The notes under the pieces: generated by a model | The model's input: the letters and a program-made list of their open reading frames with translations, nothing else | Database searches by the model: none | What the model was told of the DNA's origin: nothing | Program-made: the position numbers and the translations under genes | Assembly (NCBI GenBank): GCA_016718565.1 | Contig: JADKCZ010000008.1 | Coordinates: 124,001 to 188,000 of the forward strand | Origin: Anaeromyxobacter sp. | GTDB taxonomy: Bacteria > Myxococcota > Myxococcia > Myxococcales > Anaeromyxobacteraceae | Direction: 5' to 3' | DNA length: 64,000 bases | Shown here: in pieces, positions 16,765 to 24,907 of the stretch | Position numbering within the stretch: the stretch's first letter is position 1 | How the letters are laid out: every line of letters starts with the position of its first letter

Positions 16765-18876
16765 CTACCCTGCCTTCCGCGCGCCGGCGCCCGGGGGCAG
16801 CTCGGCCTGGATCTTCCTGAAGTCGGCCAGGTCGGAGAAGAGCGCCGCCACCCGGCGCATCAGCGCCAGGCGGTTGCCGCGCACCGCCGGGTCCTCGGCC
16901 ATCACCATCACCCCGTCGAAGAAGGCGTCCACCGCCGGCTTGAGCGTGGCCACCGCCTTCAGGATGGCCGGGTAGTCGCGGCGCGAGCGGCACTCCGCCG
17001 CCTCGCGCTCCACCCGGACCACCTCGGCCAGCAGCGCCCGCTCGGCGTCCTCGCTGAGCAGGGCCGGGTCCACCGCCACGGCCAGCCCCGCGGGCGCCTT
17101 CTCCTGGATGTTGGCCACCCGCTTGAACGCCACCGCCAGCGGCACGAAGTCGTCGCGCCGCTTGACCACCGCCAGCGCCTGCAGCCGCTGCCGCGCGTCC
17201 ACCACGTCGTCGAACCCGGCCGAGAGCACCGCCTCCACCAGGTCGGCGTCCAGCTCCTCGCTCCACAGGGCCTTGAGCCGGCCGCGCACGAAGTCGAGCA
17301 CCTGGTCGGCCACCACCGTCGGCTCGGCCGCCAGCTTGACCCCGGCCAGCGCCGCCAGGGTGGCCTCCACCGCGGCGCGCAGCGAGAGGTGGTAGCCGCG
17401 GTCGAGCAGGATGCGCAGGATGCCGATGGCGGCCCGGCGCAGGCCGAACGGGTCGGCGGCGCCGGTGGCCTTCTCGCCCACCCCGATGATGCCCACCAGC
17501 TGGTGCAGCCGATCGGCCAGGCCCACCAGCGAGCCCAGGTCGCCGCGCGGCATCTCCTCGGAGGCGCCCACCGGCTTGTAGTGGTCGGTGAGGGCGTCGG
17601 CCACCTCGGCCGGCAGCCCCTCCAGGCGGGCGTAGTGCCCGCCCATGATGCCCTGCAGCTCGGGGAACTCGCCCACCATGCCGGTGCCCAGGTCCGCCTT
17701 GCAGAGCCGGGCCGCCAGCGCCAGCGCCTCCCCGCCCTGGCGGCCGGCCGCCCCGGCCAGCGCCTCGGCCACCGCGCCGATGCGCTCCACCCGCTGCAGC
17801 TCGGTGCCCAGCCTGGCCTGGTAGGTGCGGCGCCCCAGGTCGGCCACGCGGCTCTCCAGGGTCCGCTTGCGATCCTCCTCGAAGAAGAAGCGGGCGTCGG
17901 CCAGCCGGGCCCGCAGCACCCGCTCGTAGCCGTGGCGCGCCACCCGGGGCTCGCGCACCGGCGTGCCGGAGACGGCGATGAACCGGTTGGTCAGCGCGCC
18001 CTGCCCGTCCACCACCGCGAAGTAGCGCTGGTGGTTGCGCATCTCGGTGACCACCACCTCCGGCGGCAGCGCCAGGTTGGAGGCCTCGAACTCGCCGGAC
18101 ACGGCGGTGGGGTGCTCCACCAGGTAGGTGACCTGCTCCACCAGCGCCGGGTCGGGGCGCACCACGCCGCCGCCCCGGCGGGCCGCCGCCGCCAGCCCCT
18201 TCACGATGGCCGCCTGGCGGACCACCGGGTCGGCCACCACGAAGGCCTTCTCCAGCCGGGCCAGGTAGTCCTCGGGGGTGCCCGCGAGCGCGATGGCCCT
18301 GGGCGCCATGAAGCGGTGGCCGTAGGTGACCTTGCCGGAGGTCACCTCGCCGAAGGTCACCTTGACCGGCTTGCCGCCGTAGAGCGCGGTGAGCCAGCGC
18401 ACCGGGCGGGCGAAGGTCACCTCGTCGTGGCGCGACCGCATGGCCTTCCTGAACTTGAGGCCGCCCACCAGGCGCGTCAGCAGCGCCGGCAGCACCTGCG
18501 CCGCCGGGCGCCCCTTCTCCACCTTGGTGACCGCCAGCCGGAGCCCCTTGGGCGTCTCGACGCGCTCCAGGGCCGCCACCTCCACCCCCTGGCTGCGGGC
18601 GAAGCCCAGCGCCGCCTGGGTGGGCTGGCCGGCCGCGTCGAAGGCCGCCGCCACCGACGGCCCGAGGGCCTCGGTGCGGGCGTCGGCCTGCCTGGCGGCC
18701 ACGTCGCGGGCCCAGACCGCCAGGCGCCGCGGCGTGCCCACCGCCTTCACCTCGCCGTGGGCCAGGCGGGCCTCGGCCAGCAGCCTGGCCAGGTCGTCCT
18801 GGAGCTGGCGCAGCGCCGGCGGCACGAAGCCGGCCGGGATCTCCTCGGCCCCGATCTCGAACAGCAGGTCAGCCAT
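16765..18876 (-). CDS. glyS: glycyl-tRNA synthetase beta subunit
   Basis: Beta chain of the heterotetrameric bacterial GlyRS, 703 residues, close to the usual length. The start LLFEIGAEEIPAGFVPPAL is typical. HD-like and anticodon/tRNA-binding regions follow, including GEKATGAADPFGLRRAAIG and the C-terminal DALR-like part ending in DFRKIQAELPPGA. A ribosome site GGAG precedes the ATG in the 21-base gap after glyQ. It is translated with glyQ, as required for an alpha2beta2 enzyme, and is followed after two bases by a lipoprotein gene. Confidence 0.97.
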   Translation of the reverse strand: MADLLFEIGAEEIPAGFVPPALRQLQDDLARLLAEARLAHGEVKAVGTPRRLAVWARDVAARQADARTEALGPSVAAAFDAAGQPTQAALGFARSQGVEVAALERVETPKGLRLAVTKVEKGRPAAQVLPALLTRLVGGLKFRKAMRSRHDEVTFARPVRWLTALYGGKPVKVTFGEVTSGKVTYGHRFMAPRAIALAGTPEDYLARLEKAFVVADPVVRQAAIVKGLAAAARRGGGVVRPDPALVEQVTYLVEHPTAVSGEFEASNLALPPEVVVTEMRNHQRYFAVVDGQGALTNRFIAVSGTPVREPRVARHGYERVLRARLADARFFFEEDRKRTLESRVADLGRRTYQARLGTELQRVERIGAVAEALAGAAGRQGGEALALAARLCKADLGTGMVGEFPELQGIMGGHYARLEGLPAEVADALTDHYKPVGASEEMPRGDLGSLVGLADRLHQLVGIIGVGEKATGAADPFGLRRAAIGILRILLDRGYHLSLRAAVEATLAALAGVKLAAEPTVVADQVLDFVRGRLKALWSEELDADLVEAVLSAGFDDVVDARQRLQALAVVKRRDDFVPLAVAFKRVANIQEKAPAGLAVAVDPALLSEDAERALLAEVVRVEREAAECRSRRDYPAILKAVATLKPAVDAFFDGVMVMAEDPAVRGNRLALMRRVAALFSDLADFRKIQAELPPGAGARKAG

Positions 18877-18897
18877 GATCTCTCTCCAGGAGGTGGA

Positions 18898-19869
18898 TCA
18901 GCGCGCGGCAGGCGCGGCGGGCCGGGTGGGTGCCTGGCCGGCCGGCTGGTCGGCGGCCAGGCGGGCGGCGCGGGCGGCCTCGACGGCGGCGGCCCGCTCC
19001 TTGGGCGGCAGGAGCGGGAAGCCCAGGGCCTCGCGGCTCTCCAGGTAGCCCTTGGCGCACTGGTGGGCCAGCGCCCGCACCCGCCCGATGTAGGCGGCCC
19101 GCTCGGTCACGCTGATGGCGCCCCGCGCGTCGAGGTTGTTGAAGGTGTGGGAGCACTTCAGGCAGAAGTCGTAGGCGGGCAGCGGCAGCTTGAGCCCGAT
19201 GAGCCGCTTGCACTCGGCCTCGTAGGTCTCGAACAGGCCGAAGAGCATCTTGGGGTCGGAGGCCCTGAGCGAGTACTCGCTCATCTCCACCTCGTTGCGG
19301 TGGAAGACCTCGCGGTACTTGACGCCCTTGACCCACTCCACGTCGAAGACGTTCTCCACGTCCTGCAGGTACATGGCGATGCGCTCGAGCCCGTAGGTGA
19401 GCTCCGCCGCCACCGGCCGGATCTCGAAGCCGCCGGCCTGCTGGAAGTAGGTGTACTGGGTGATCTCCATCCCGTCGCACCAGACCTCCCAGCCGAGGCC
19501 CCAGGCGCCCAGGGTGGGGCTCTCCCAGTCGTCCTCGACGAAGCGGATGTCGTGCGCCTTCGGGTCGATGCCGATGGCCTGGAGCGACCCGAGGTAGAGC
19601 TCCTGCACGTCGGGCGGGTTGGGCTTCAGGATCACCTGGAACTGGTGGTGCTGGTAGAGCCGGTTCGGGTTCTCGCCGAAGCGCCCGTCGGCCGGGCGGC
19701 GCGAGGGCTCGACGTAGGCCACGCTCCAGGGCTCGGGGCCCAGCACCCTGAGGAAGGTGGCCGGGTTCATGGTGCCGGCGCCGACCTCCTGGTCGTAGCC
19801 CTGCGCCAGGATGCAGTTCCGCCCGGCCCAGTAGGTCTGCAGCTTGAGGATCAGGTCCTGGAAGTACAC
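18898..19869 (-). CDS. glyQ: glycyl-tRNA synthetase alpha subunit
   Basis: Catalytic alpha chain of class II GlyRS, 323 residues from the GTG at 19869. Motifs include YDQEVGAGTMNPATFLRVLGPEP, YVEPSRRPADGRFGENPNRL (motif 2), FVEDDWESPTLGAWGLGWEVW, EITQYTYFQQAGG and ELTYGLERIAMYL (motif 3). I chose this start because GGGAG lies about eight bases upstream and because a TTG further up at 19947 overlaps the -35 hexamer of the promoter. The C-terminus has an extra Ala/Pro-rich extension of some 30 residues. Confidence 0.97.
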   Translation of the reverse strand: MYFQDLILKLQTYWAGRNCILAQGYDQEVGAGTMNPATFLRVLGPEPWSVAYVEPSRRPADGRFGENPNRLYQHHQFQVILKPNPPDVQELYLGSLQAIGIDPKAHDIRFVEDDWESPTLGAWGLGWEVWCDGMEITQYTYFQQAGGFEIRPVAAELTYGLERIAMYLQDVENVFDVEWVKGVKYREVFHRNEVEMSEYSLRASDPKMLFGLFETYEAECKRLIGLKLPLPAYDFCLKCSHTFNNLDARGAISVTERAAYIGRVRALAHQCAKGYLESREALGFPLLPPKERAAAVEAARAARLAADQPAGQAPTRPAAPAAR

Positions 19870-19918
19870 GCGCTCGCTCCCGCGACGCGGCGCCGTGGAA
19901 CCGGCGCCGGGACTCGGC

Positions 19919-19947
19919 AAGGTAGGGCCATGCCCACCCGATGTCAA
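19919..19947 (-). promoter_or_regulatory. sigma-70-type promoter of glyQ operon
   Basis: A perfect TTGACA (19947-19942), a 17-base spacer and TACCTT (19924-19919). The predicted start near 19912 gives a leader of about 43 bases that ends at the GTG start of glyQ. Confidence 0.7.
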
Positions 19948-19950
19948 ACG

Positions 19951-19968
19951 GGAAAGGCCCGTCTTTCC
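19951..19968 (-). terminator. short terminator-like hairpin after recO
   Basis: Minus-strand GGAAAG, a six-base loop and CTTTCC, followed by CGTTTG. It lies 28 bases after the recO stop and just before the glyQ promoter, so it can separate the two operons. The stem is short. Confidence 0.45.
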
Positions 19969-19996
19969 GCTGCGATCCGCTGCGCGCGGCCGGGCC

Positions 19997-20767
19997 TCAC
20001 TCGCCCAGCATGGGCCCCACCTCGTCGAGGAAGCGCCTGGCCTGGAGGCGGCGGCCGAGCAGGTGCTCCACGAAGCGCCCCAGGGCCTCGCGCGCCTCGC
20101 GCCCGGCCCCCGGCTCGAGGGGCGCCTCCCCGGCCTGCAGGCCGCCCGCCTGGAGCCGCTGCAGCGCCGCCAGCCCGGCCGGCGACAGGCTGAGGCGACC
20201 CGGCGCCGCCTGGGGAGCGTCGTCCTGGCAGAGCGGCCCGCCGTCGGCCGGCGAGAAGGTCACCGCCCCGTCCGGCAGGGGCTGGCCGCAGCGGGCGCAG
20301 GCCTCCAGGCGCGGCTGGAAGCCGGCCGCCGCCAGCGCCAGCAGCTCGAAGGCCCGCAGCGTGCCCGGGCGGGCCGGGGCCGCGTCGAGCCGGCCCAGGT
20401 AGTCCACCAGCAGCCCGAACAGGTCGTCGTGTGGCTCGTGATCGCGGGTCAGCTCGCGCGCCAGCTCCACGGCGTAGGCGGCGCAGGCGATGCGGGCCAG
20501 GTCGCCGCGGATGGCCGGGAAGGCCCGCTCCGGCGCCACCGACTCCAGCCGCAGCAGCTGGTCGCCGGCGCCCCGCCCGGAGAGCTCGGCCGACACCAGC
20601 GTGAAGGGCTCCAGGGCGCCGCCGAAGCGCCTGGTGGAGGCGCGGGCGCCGCGGGCGTAGGCCGCCAGCTTGCCGCGCCCCTCGGCCAGCAGGGTCACCA
20701 CCCGGTCGGCCTCGCCGTGATCCACGGTGCGCAGCACCACCGCGCGGAGCTTGAGCCGGGTGGTCAC
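19997..20767 (-). CDS. recO: DNA repair protein RecO
   Basis: Recombination mediator working with RecR to load RecA on SSB-coated DNA, 256 residues. The N-terminal OB-fold reads RAVVLRTVDHGEADRVVTLLAEGRGKLAAYARGAR, the helical part includes AYAVELARELTRDHEPHDDLF, and ELLALAAAGFQPRLEACARCGQPL carries the first Cys pair of the zinc site. The second pair appears reduced to one Cys (GGPLCQDD), so zinc binding may be weakened. It begins with GTG at 20767, seven bases after the stop of the RodZ-like gene. Confidence 0.95.
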   Translation of the reverse strand: MTTRLKLRAVVLRTVDHGEADRVVTLLAEGRGKLAAYARGARASTRRFGGALEPFTLVSAELSGRGAGDQLLRLESVAPERAFPAIRGDLARIACAAYAVELARELTRDHEPHDDLFGLLVDYLGRLDAAPARPGTLRAFELLALAAAGFQPRLEACARCGQPLPDGAVTFSPADGGPLCQDDAPQAAPGRLSLSPAGLAALQRLQAGGLQAGEAPLEPGAGREAREALGRFVEHLLGRRLQARRFLDEVGPMLGE

Positions 20768-20774
20768 CGCGGGC

Positions 20775-21152
20775 CTACCGGAGCAGCGCGCCGATCACCA
20801 TGGCGGCCACCACGCCCAGCACCGCGGCCGCCACCAGCACCGGCACCAGCCGGCGCCGCCCCCGGCGCGTCGCCACCTCGGGGGCCTCGCCGGCCGCCTC
20901 CTGCCAGCGCAGCACCACCTCGTCGGCGTCCAGCCCCACCGCGGCGGCGTAGCTGCGCAGGTAGCCCACCACGTAGGCGCGCGGCGGCATGCGCGCCTCC
21001 TCGCCGGACTCCAGCGCCTCGATGACCGCCGGGGCCAGCTTGGTGGAGGCGGCGATCTCCTCGGGCAACATGTCGCGCAGCTCGCGCTCCTGCTTCAGCC
21101 AGCGGCCGAAGGCGGGGAGCAGCGGGGCGGCGGGCTCGGGTGCGGTCGACAT
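20775..21152 (-). CDS. RodZ-like helix-turn-helix membrane protein (short form)
   Basis: A 125-residue protein with the RodZ-type HTH (about residues 14-85: FGRWLKQERELRDMLPEEIAASTKLAP ... YVVGYLRSYAAAVGLDADEVV), then a basic RRGRRR patch and one C-terminal transmembrane helix (LVPVLVAAAVLGVVAAMVIGALL). RodZ anchors MreB to the membrane; here the periplasmic domain is missing. Position directly after a PilF/Tgl-like gene matches the pilF-rodZ order known in other Proteobacteria. Confidence 0.85.
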   Translation of the reverse strand: MSTAPEPAAPLLPAFGRWLKQERELRDMLPEEIAASTKLAPAVIEALESGEEARMPPRAYVVGYLRSYAAAVGLDADEVVLRWQEAAGEAPEVATRRGRRRLVPVLVAAAVLGVVAAMVIGALLR

Positions 21153-21158
21153 GGCGCC

Positions 21159-21920
21159 CTAGCGGAGCAGCTCCAGGCTCTGCTGGCAGCCGTCGCCGGC
21201 GGGGGTCCCCTTGGCCAGCTCGAGGCAGCGCTCGAAGCTGGCCCTGGCGCCCGGCAGGTCGCCCGCCTTCATGCGCGCCAGCCCCAGCTGCTGGTGCGCG
21301 TCCACCACCTGCTCGCAGTGGCGCACGTAGGCGCCCAGCTCGTCCAGCGCCTCCTTCACCTTGCCGTCGCCGAGCAGGATGCGCCCCAGCTCGCGGTGGC
21401 CGGCGCAGTAGCGCGGGGCGATGCCCAGGCAGGCGCGCAGCTCGGTCAGCCCCTCGTCGCGCCGCCCCATGCGGTGGAGCGCCTGGCCCTTGTTGCAGCG
21501 GGCCACCCAGGGCTCCCGGTAGAAGGTGTTGGCCAGCGCCTCGTCGAAGGAGGCCAGCGCCTCCTCGGGGCGCCCGGTGCGGGCCAGGAGCTGCCCCAGG
21601 TTGTTGTGGGCCTCGGGGTAGGCCGGCCGCACCGCCAGCGCCTTGCGGTACTCGGCCTCGGCGTCCTTCAGCTTGGAGAAGGCGTACTCCAGCACCAGGC
21701 CGCGCCCCAGGTGGGCCTCGGGCATGTCCGGGTCGGACTGCAGCGCGGTGTCGAACTCGCGCAGCGCGTCCTGCGCCTGCCCCTTCTGCAGCGCCTCCAG
21801 CCCCAGGTCGTGGTGGATCTCGGCGGTCTTCTGGGCCTTGGCGCTGAGGGTGTGGCCGCAGGCGGCCAGCGCGGCGGAGGCCAGGACGGCGAGGAGCGCG
21901 GAGCGGGTGGCGGAGGTCAT
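21159..21920 (-). CDS. TPR lipoprotein, Tgl/PilF/PilW-type type IV pilus secretin pilotin
   Basis: A 253-residue outer-membrane lipoprotein: signal and lipobox ASAALAAC, then about six tetratricopeptide repeats (for example HHDLGLEALQKGQAQDALREFDTALQSDP and AHNNLGQLLARTGRPEEALASFDEAL). Length and layout match Myxococcus Tgl and Pseudomonas PilF, which assemble the PilQ secretin of type IV pili; that function is inferred from family and gene order. It sits upstream of a RodZ-like gene and recO and downstream of two unknown genes in one operon. Confidence 0.8.
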   Translation of the reverse strand: MTSATRSALLAVLASAALAACGHTLSAKAQKTAEIHHDLGLEALQKGQAQDALREFDTALQSDPDMPEAHLGRGLVLEYAFSKLKDAEAEYRKALAVRPAYPEAHNNLGQLLARTGRPEEALASFDEALANTFYREPWVARCNKGQALHRMGRRDEGLTELRACLGIAPRYCAGHRELGRILLGDGKVKEALDELGAYVRHCEQVVDAHQQLGLARMKAGDLPGARASFERCLELAKGTPAGDGCQQSLELLR

Positions 21921-21936
21921 GGTGGGGGGCTCGGGT

Positions 21937-22398
21937 TCAGAAGGAGGCGAGGAGGCGGGCCAGGCGGCCCGCCTCGGCGGCGGCGGGATCGGCGGGGTCC
22001 GCCGCGCCCGGGGGCCTGGGCGGGGAGAAGATCGGCAGGCGCTTCAGGGTGTCGTCCTGCAGCGCGGGGGCCAGGTTCCGGAAGTTGAGGTTGTCGAGCA
22101 TGAAGCCCATCGACTCCAGGAAGTGGAGCCCCTCCTCCTGCACCTCGCGGTAGGCCTCGGCGGCCACCTGCCGGTGCCCGTGCACGTAGACCACGTTCTC
22201 GCCGGTCTTGGGCAGGTGCAGCGCCACGTAGATGGAGAAGGTCCCGCTGGCGTTGCGCAGCCCGACCAGGTGACCGGAGACGCCCTGGGGCGCCTTGCCG
22301 GGGATGGAGATCTGCGGCTGGTTGATCCCCTCGATGAGGGCCACCACCTGGTCGCGGGTGGCGGTCAGGTGCTGGATGCTCGGCTCCGGCGTGAACAC
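21937..22398 (-). CDS. conserved-looking hypothetical protein in pilotin operon
   Basis: A 153-residue soluble protein with no signal peptide and no domain I recognise. It has a compact alpha/beta look up to about residue 115 (QHLTATRDQVVALIEGI, FSIYVALHLPK, NVVYVHGHRQVAAEAYREVQEEGLHFLESMGFML) and a proline-rich, then alanine-rich C-terminus. It begins with GTG at 22398, 21 bases after the upstream gene, and ends 16 bases before the Tgl-like lipoprotein. Its place suggests a link to the cell envelope or pili, but this is only context. Confidence 0.75.
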   Translation of the reverse strand: MFTPEPSIQHLTATRDQVVALIEGINQPQISIPGKAPQGVSGHLVGLRNASGTFSIYVALHLPKTGENVVYVHGHRQVAAEAYREVQEEGLHFLESMGFMLDNLNFRNLAPALQDDTLKRLPIFSPPRPPGAADPADPAAAEAGRLARLLASF

Positions 22399-22419
22399 GA
22401 CTGTCCCCTTCCCGCCTGC

Positions 22420-23121
22420 TCAGCGCGCCTCGACCGTGAACTCCTCGGTCCGGTCGTCCACCTCGGCCGCCGTCCGGGTCATCACCACCAGCGGCGCGTC
22501 GATCATGACGTGGTCGCCGCCCACGTTCCCCTCCCCGATGACCACCCGGAGGGTCACGTCCTTGCTGTGGGAGCGCCGGTCCACCCCGGCGAGCCGCTTG
22601 GAGGCGGCCAGCGTCACCTTGTTGGCCCCCGGCCGGAGGAAGCGGGTGATCTCCAGCACCACCTGCGGGTCGGCCGAGCGGATGACGCGGATCCAGCTGG
22701 CGTTGATGAAGACCTCGACGTCGTACTGGGTGCCGTCGGGCTGGGTCTGCTCGGTGGCCAGGAAGTAGCGCAGCGCCAGCTTGCCCTCTGCGGCGGGGCG
22801 AGGTTCGGCGGCGGCGGGCGCGGCGGCCGTGGGCCCGCCAGGCGTGGCGCCGCCTGCGGCGACTCCCGCCACGGCGACTCCCGCCACGGCGGCGGCCGGA
22901 GCGGTGGCCAGGCCCGCCGGGCCCTGGGCCGGTGCGCCCCGCACCGCGTAGCCGCGGGCGGTGATGTGGACCGCGCCGGCCGCGTCGATCACCACGGTGG
23001 CGTTCTCGAACCGCTGGTCCCTGGCGCCGTCGATGGGCACGCCGTTGAGCGTCAGGCCGGGCGCGGCGAGAGCCGGCGCGGCCGCCATCGACAGGGCGAA
23101 GGTGAGTGCAAGTAGGCGCAT
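22420..23121 (-). CDS. secreted protein of unknown function
   Basis: A 233-residue exported protein: MRLLALTFALSMAAAPALA is a type I signal peptide. A short N-terminal domain (GLTLNGVPIDGARDQRFENATVVIDAAGAVHITARGYAV) is joined by an Ala/Gly-rich linker to a C-terminal beta-rich domain (YDVEVFINASWIRVIRSADPQVVLEITRFLRPGANKVTL). I do not recognise either. It heads the operon that runs through the pilotin to recO. The ATG has no ribosome site and lies nine bases after a TAGGAA box. Confidence 0.78.
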   Translation of the reverse strand: MRLLALTFALSMAAAPALAAPGLTLNGVPIDGARDQRFENATVVIDAAGAVHITARGYAVRGAPAQGPAGLATAPAAAVAGVAVAGVAAGGATPGGPTAAAPAAAEPRPAAEGKLALRYFLATEQTQPDGTQYDVEVFINASWIRVIRSADPQVVLEITRFLRPGANKVTLAASKRLAGVDRRSHSKDVTLRVVIGEGNVGGDHVMIDAPLVVMTRTAAEVDDRTEEFTVEAR

Positions 23122-23130
23122 CCGTTCGTG

Positions 23131-23160
23131 TTCCTAGCCCCGGGCGGCACGGGCCGTCAA
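23131..23160 (-). promoter_or_regulatory. promoter of the pilotin-recO operon
   Basis: TTGACG (23160-23155), an 18-base spacer and TAGGAA (23136-23131). The start would fall about three bases before the ATG at 23121, so the message is leaderless or nearly so. Confidence 0.5.
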
Positions 23161-23240
23161 GAATGCGGGCGCTTGACGCACCCGGTCGTTGGACGGTCCG
23201 GGCCCCCCGCGAATTCCCGCGACGCGCCGGAGGCCTGCCT

Positions 23241-23873
23241 TCAGACCCCCCGCACCTCGGGCCCCCAGACCAGCTTGTGGAGCTGGAGCGAGAGGCGGGC
23301 GCGCAGCCCGGAGGCCAGCAGCCACTCGGTCAGCGCCCTCGGCTCGACCTGGCCGAAGACCGGCGAGAAGAGCAGCTCGGCGCGCCCCTCCAGCCGGCTG
23401 CGCCGCACCACCTCGACCGACCAGTCGAAGTCGGCGCGCGAGGCCACCACGAACTTCACCTCGTCGTGCGGCCGCAGCCCCTCGAGGAAGGTGAGGTCGC
23501 GCGTCTCCTCGCCGGAGCCGGGCGGCTTGACGTCCACGATGCGGACCACCTCCGGCGGGAGCGCCCCGGTGGGGCGCTGGCCGTGGGTCTCCACCGTGAC
23601 CTCCCAGCCCAGCGCCAGCAGGTCGCGGCACAGCTCCGGCAGCTCGGGCTGCAGCAGCGGCTCGCCGCCGGTGAGGCAGACCAGCCTGGTCGGCAGCCTC
23701 GAGAGCGCCTCCACCAGCTCGGCGCGGGTGCGCTCCTCGCCGCCGTGGAAGGCGTAGGCGGTGTCGCACCAGGTGCAGCGCAGATCGCACCCGGTGAAGC
23801 GCACGAAGGCGCACGGCAGGCCGGCGCGGGTCCCCTCCCCCTGGATGCTGAAGAAGACCTCGGAGACCCGCAT
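23241..23873 (-). CDS. queE: 7-carboxy-7-deazaguanine synthase
   Basis: Radical SAM enzyme of queuosine biosynthesis, ring-contracting 6-carboxytetrahydropterin to CDG. 210 residues, normal length. It starts RVSEVFFSIQGEGTRAGLPCAFVR, has the cluster motif CDLRCTWC with CDTAYAF after it, and a GGEPLLQ SAM loop. VETHGQ and VDVKPPGSGE are also typical of QueE. It is the last gene of the phasin-lytic transglycosylase operon (5-base gap), a link that has no obvious metabolic reason. No queC, queD or queF is in the window. Confidence 0.95.
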   Translation of the reverse strand: MRVSEVFFSIQGEGTRAGLPCAFVRFTGCDLRCTWCDTAYAFHGGEERTRAELVEALSRLPTRLVCLTGGEPLLQPELPELCRDLLALGWEVTVETHGQRPTGALPPEVVRIVDVKPPGSGEETRDLTFLEGLRPHDEVKFVVASRADFDWSVEVVRRSRLEGRAELLFSPVFGQVEPRALTEWLLASGLRARLSLQLHKLVWGPEVRGV

Positions 23874-23878
23874 GGCCG

Positions 23879-24562
23879 CTAGCGGGCCGGGCCGGCCGAG
23901 GCGAACCGCGGGCCGGGGGCGGCGCCGAAGGCCCGCTGCAGCTTGCGGTGCTCCGACTCGACCCGGCGCGGATAGGCCAGCGCCCAGTCGGGCATGCCGG
24001 TCTCGTCCTGCAGCAGCTCGAAGACCCGGTTCGGGCCGGCGTTGTAGGCCATGAGCGCCAGCCCCATGTGGCCCGGGTAGCTGTCGAGGCAGCGGCGCAG
24101 GTAGCGGACGCCGGCCCTGACGTTGGCGACGGGGTCGGCCGGGTCGGCGACGCCCAGCCCCAGCGCCTCGGTCTCGCGCCGCATGGTGCCAGGCAGGAGC
24201 TGCATCAGGCCGCGGGCCCCGGCGCCGCTGGCCGCGCCCGGGTCGTAGCCCGACTCCACCTCGATCATGGCCAGCACCAGCAGCGGGTCGAGCTCCACCG
24301 CCTCGGCCTCGCCGATCACCGCCCGGGCCACCGCCTCGTGGACCTGCTGGGAGGCGGCGGGCATGCGCTCGAAGAGGTGGTCCTCGATGCGGGCCAGCAG
24401 CGCCTGGCGCGCCGCCTGCGGGCAGGCCTCGGCGGCGCAGGCCGTCGGCACCACCTCGGCCGGCAGCAGCGGGCGGATGCCCTCGTCCAGGCGCGACGGC
24501 GCCGCCAGCACGGCGGTGGTCACCGCCGCCGCCAGCAGCAACCTGGTCGCCCCCCGTGCCAC
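23879..24562 (-). CDS. lytic transglycosylase (SLT domain)
   Basis: Exported murein-cleaving enzyme, 227 residues. A hydrophobic signal (LLLAAAVTTAVLAAP) is followed by an SLT domain with the catalytic Glu in AMIEVESGYDPGA, then GLMQLLPGT, NVRAGVRYLRRCL and ALMAYNAGP, the standard motif set. A CAAEAC pair may form a disulphide. It cleaves peptidoglycan to 1,6-anhydro products in the periplasm. It starts with GTG at 24562, eight bases after the phasin-like gene. Confidence 0.93.
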   Translation of the reverse strand: MARGATRLLLAAAVTTAVLAAPSRLDEGIRPLLPAEVVPTACAAEACPQAARQALLARIEDHLFERMPAASQQVHEAVARAVIGEAEAVELDPLLVLAMIEVESGYDPGAASGAGARGLMQLLPGTMRRETEALGLGVADPADPVANVRAGVRYLRRCLDSYPGHMGLALMAYNAGPNRVFELLQDETGMPDWALAYPRRVESEHRKLQRAFGAAPGPRFASAGPAR

Positions 24563-24570
24563 GCTCGAGA

Positions 24571-24903
24571 TCAGGCTGGCTTCTCCTTGTCCTTGGCCAG
24601 CGCCTCCACCTTCTCGGTGAGGGACGTCAGCCGCTGTTCGATGGCGTCCAGGTCCGACTTGGTCGGGACCTTGAGGCGGGTGGACGCCCTGCGCACGCCC
24701 TCGTCGATGGCCTTCTCCAGCTCCTTGCGCTGGCCCTGCAGCCGCTCGCCGAACTCCCGGGCATGGCGCCGGACGTCCTCCGGCGAGAAGCCAGCCGCGT
24801 CGGCCATCTTGTTCAGCACCTTCTCGGCCTCCTGCTCCGCCGCGTTGACGCCCGCCAGCGCGTTGGACCAGGCCTCCTTGAACATCCCCTGGAAGTCGGC
24901 CAT
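24571..24903 (-). CDS. phasin-family (polyhydroxyalkanoate granule-type) small protein
   Basis: A 110-residue helical protein. The N-terminus (ADFQGMFKEAWSNALAGVNAAEQEAEKVLNKMAD) is amphipathic. A central conserved-looking FSPEDVRRHAREFGERLQGQRKELEKAIDEGV is followed by a C-terminal coiled coil (DLDAIEQRLTSLTEKVEALAKD). This resembles phasin-related PhaF/PhaI-type proteins that coat storage granules. No PHA synthase is in the window, so the role stays tentative. It is separated by four bases from a second protein of the same style. Confidence 0.72.
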   Translation of the reverse strand: MADFQGMFKEAWSNALAGVNAAEQEAEKVLNKMADAAGFSPEDVRRHAREFGERLQGQRKELEKAIDEGVRRASTRLKVPTKSDLDAIEQRLTSLTEKVEALAKDKEKPA

Positions 24904-24907
24904 GGCC

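Noticed and set aside
19870..19947. Upstream TTG start for glyQ
   Set aside because: It overlaps the TTGACA of a good promoter and adds residues not found in GlyRS alpha; the GTG at 19869 has a ribosome site and matches the family start.
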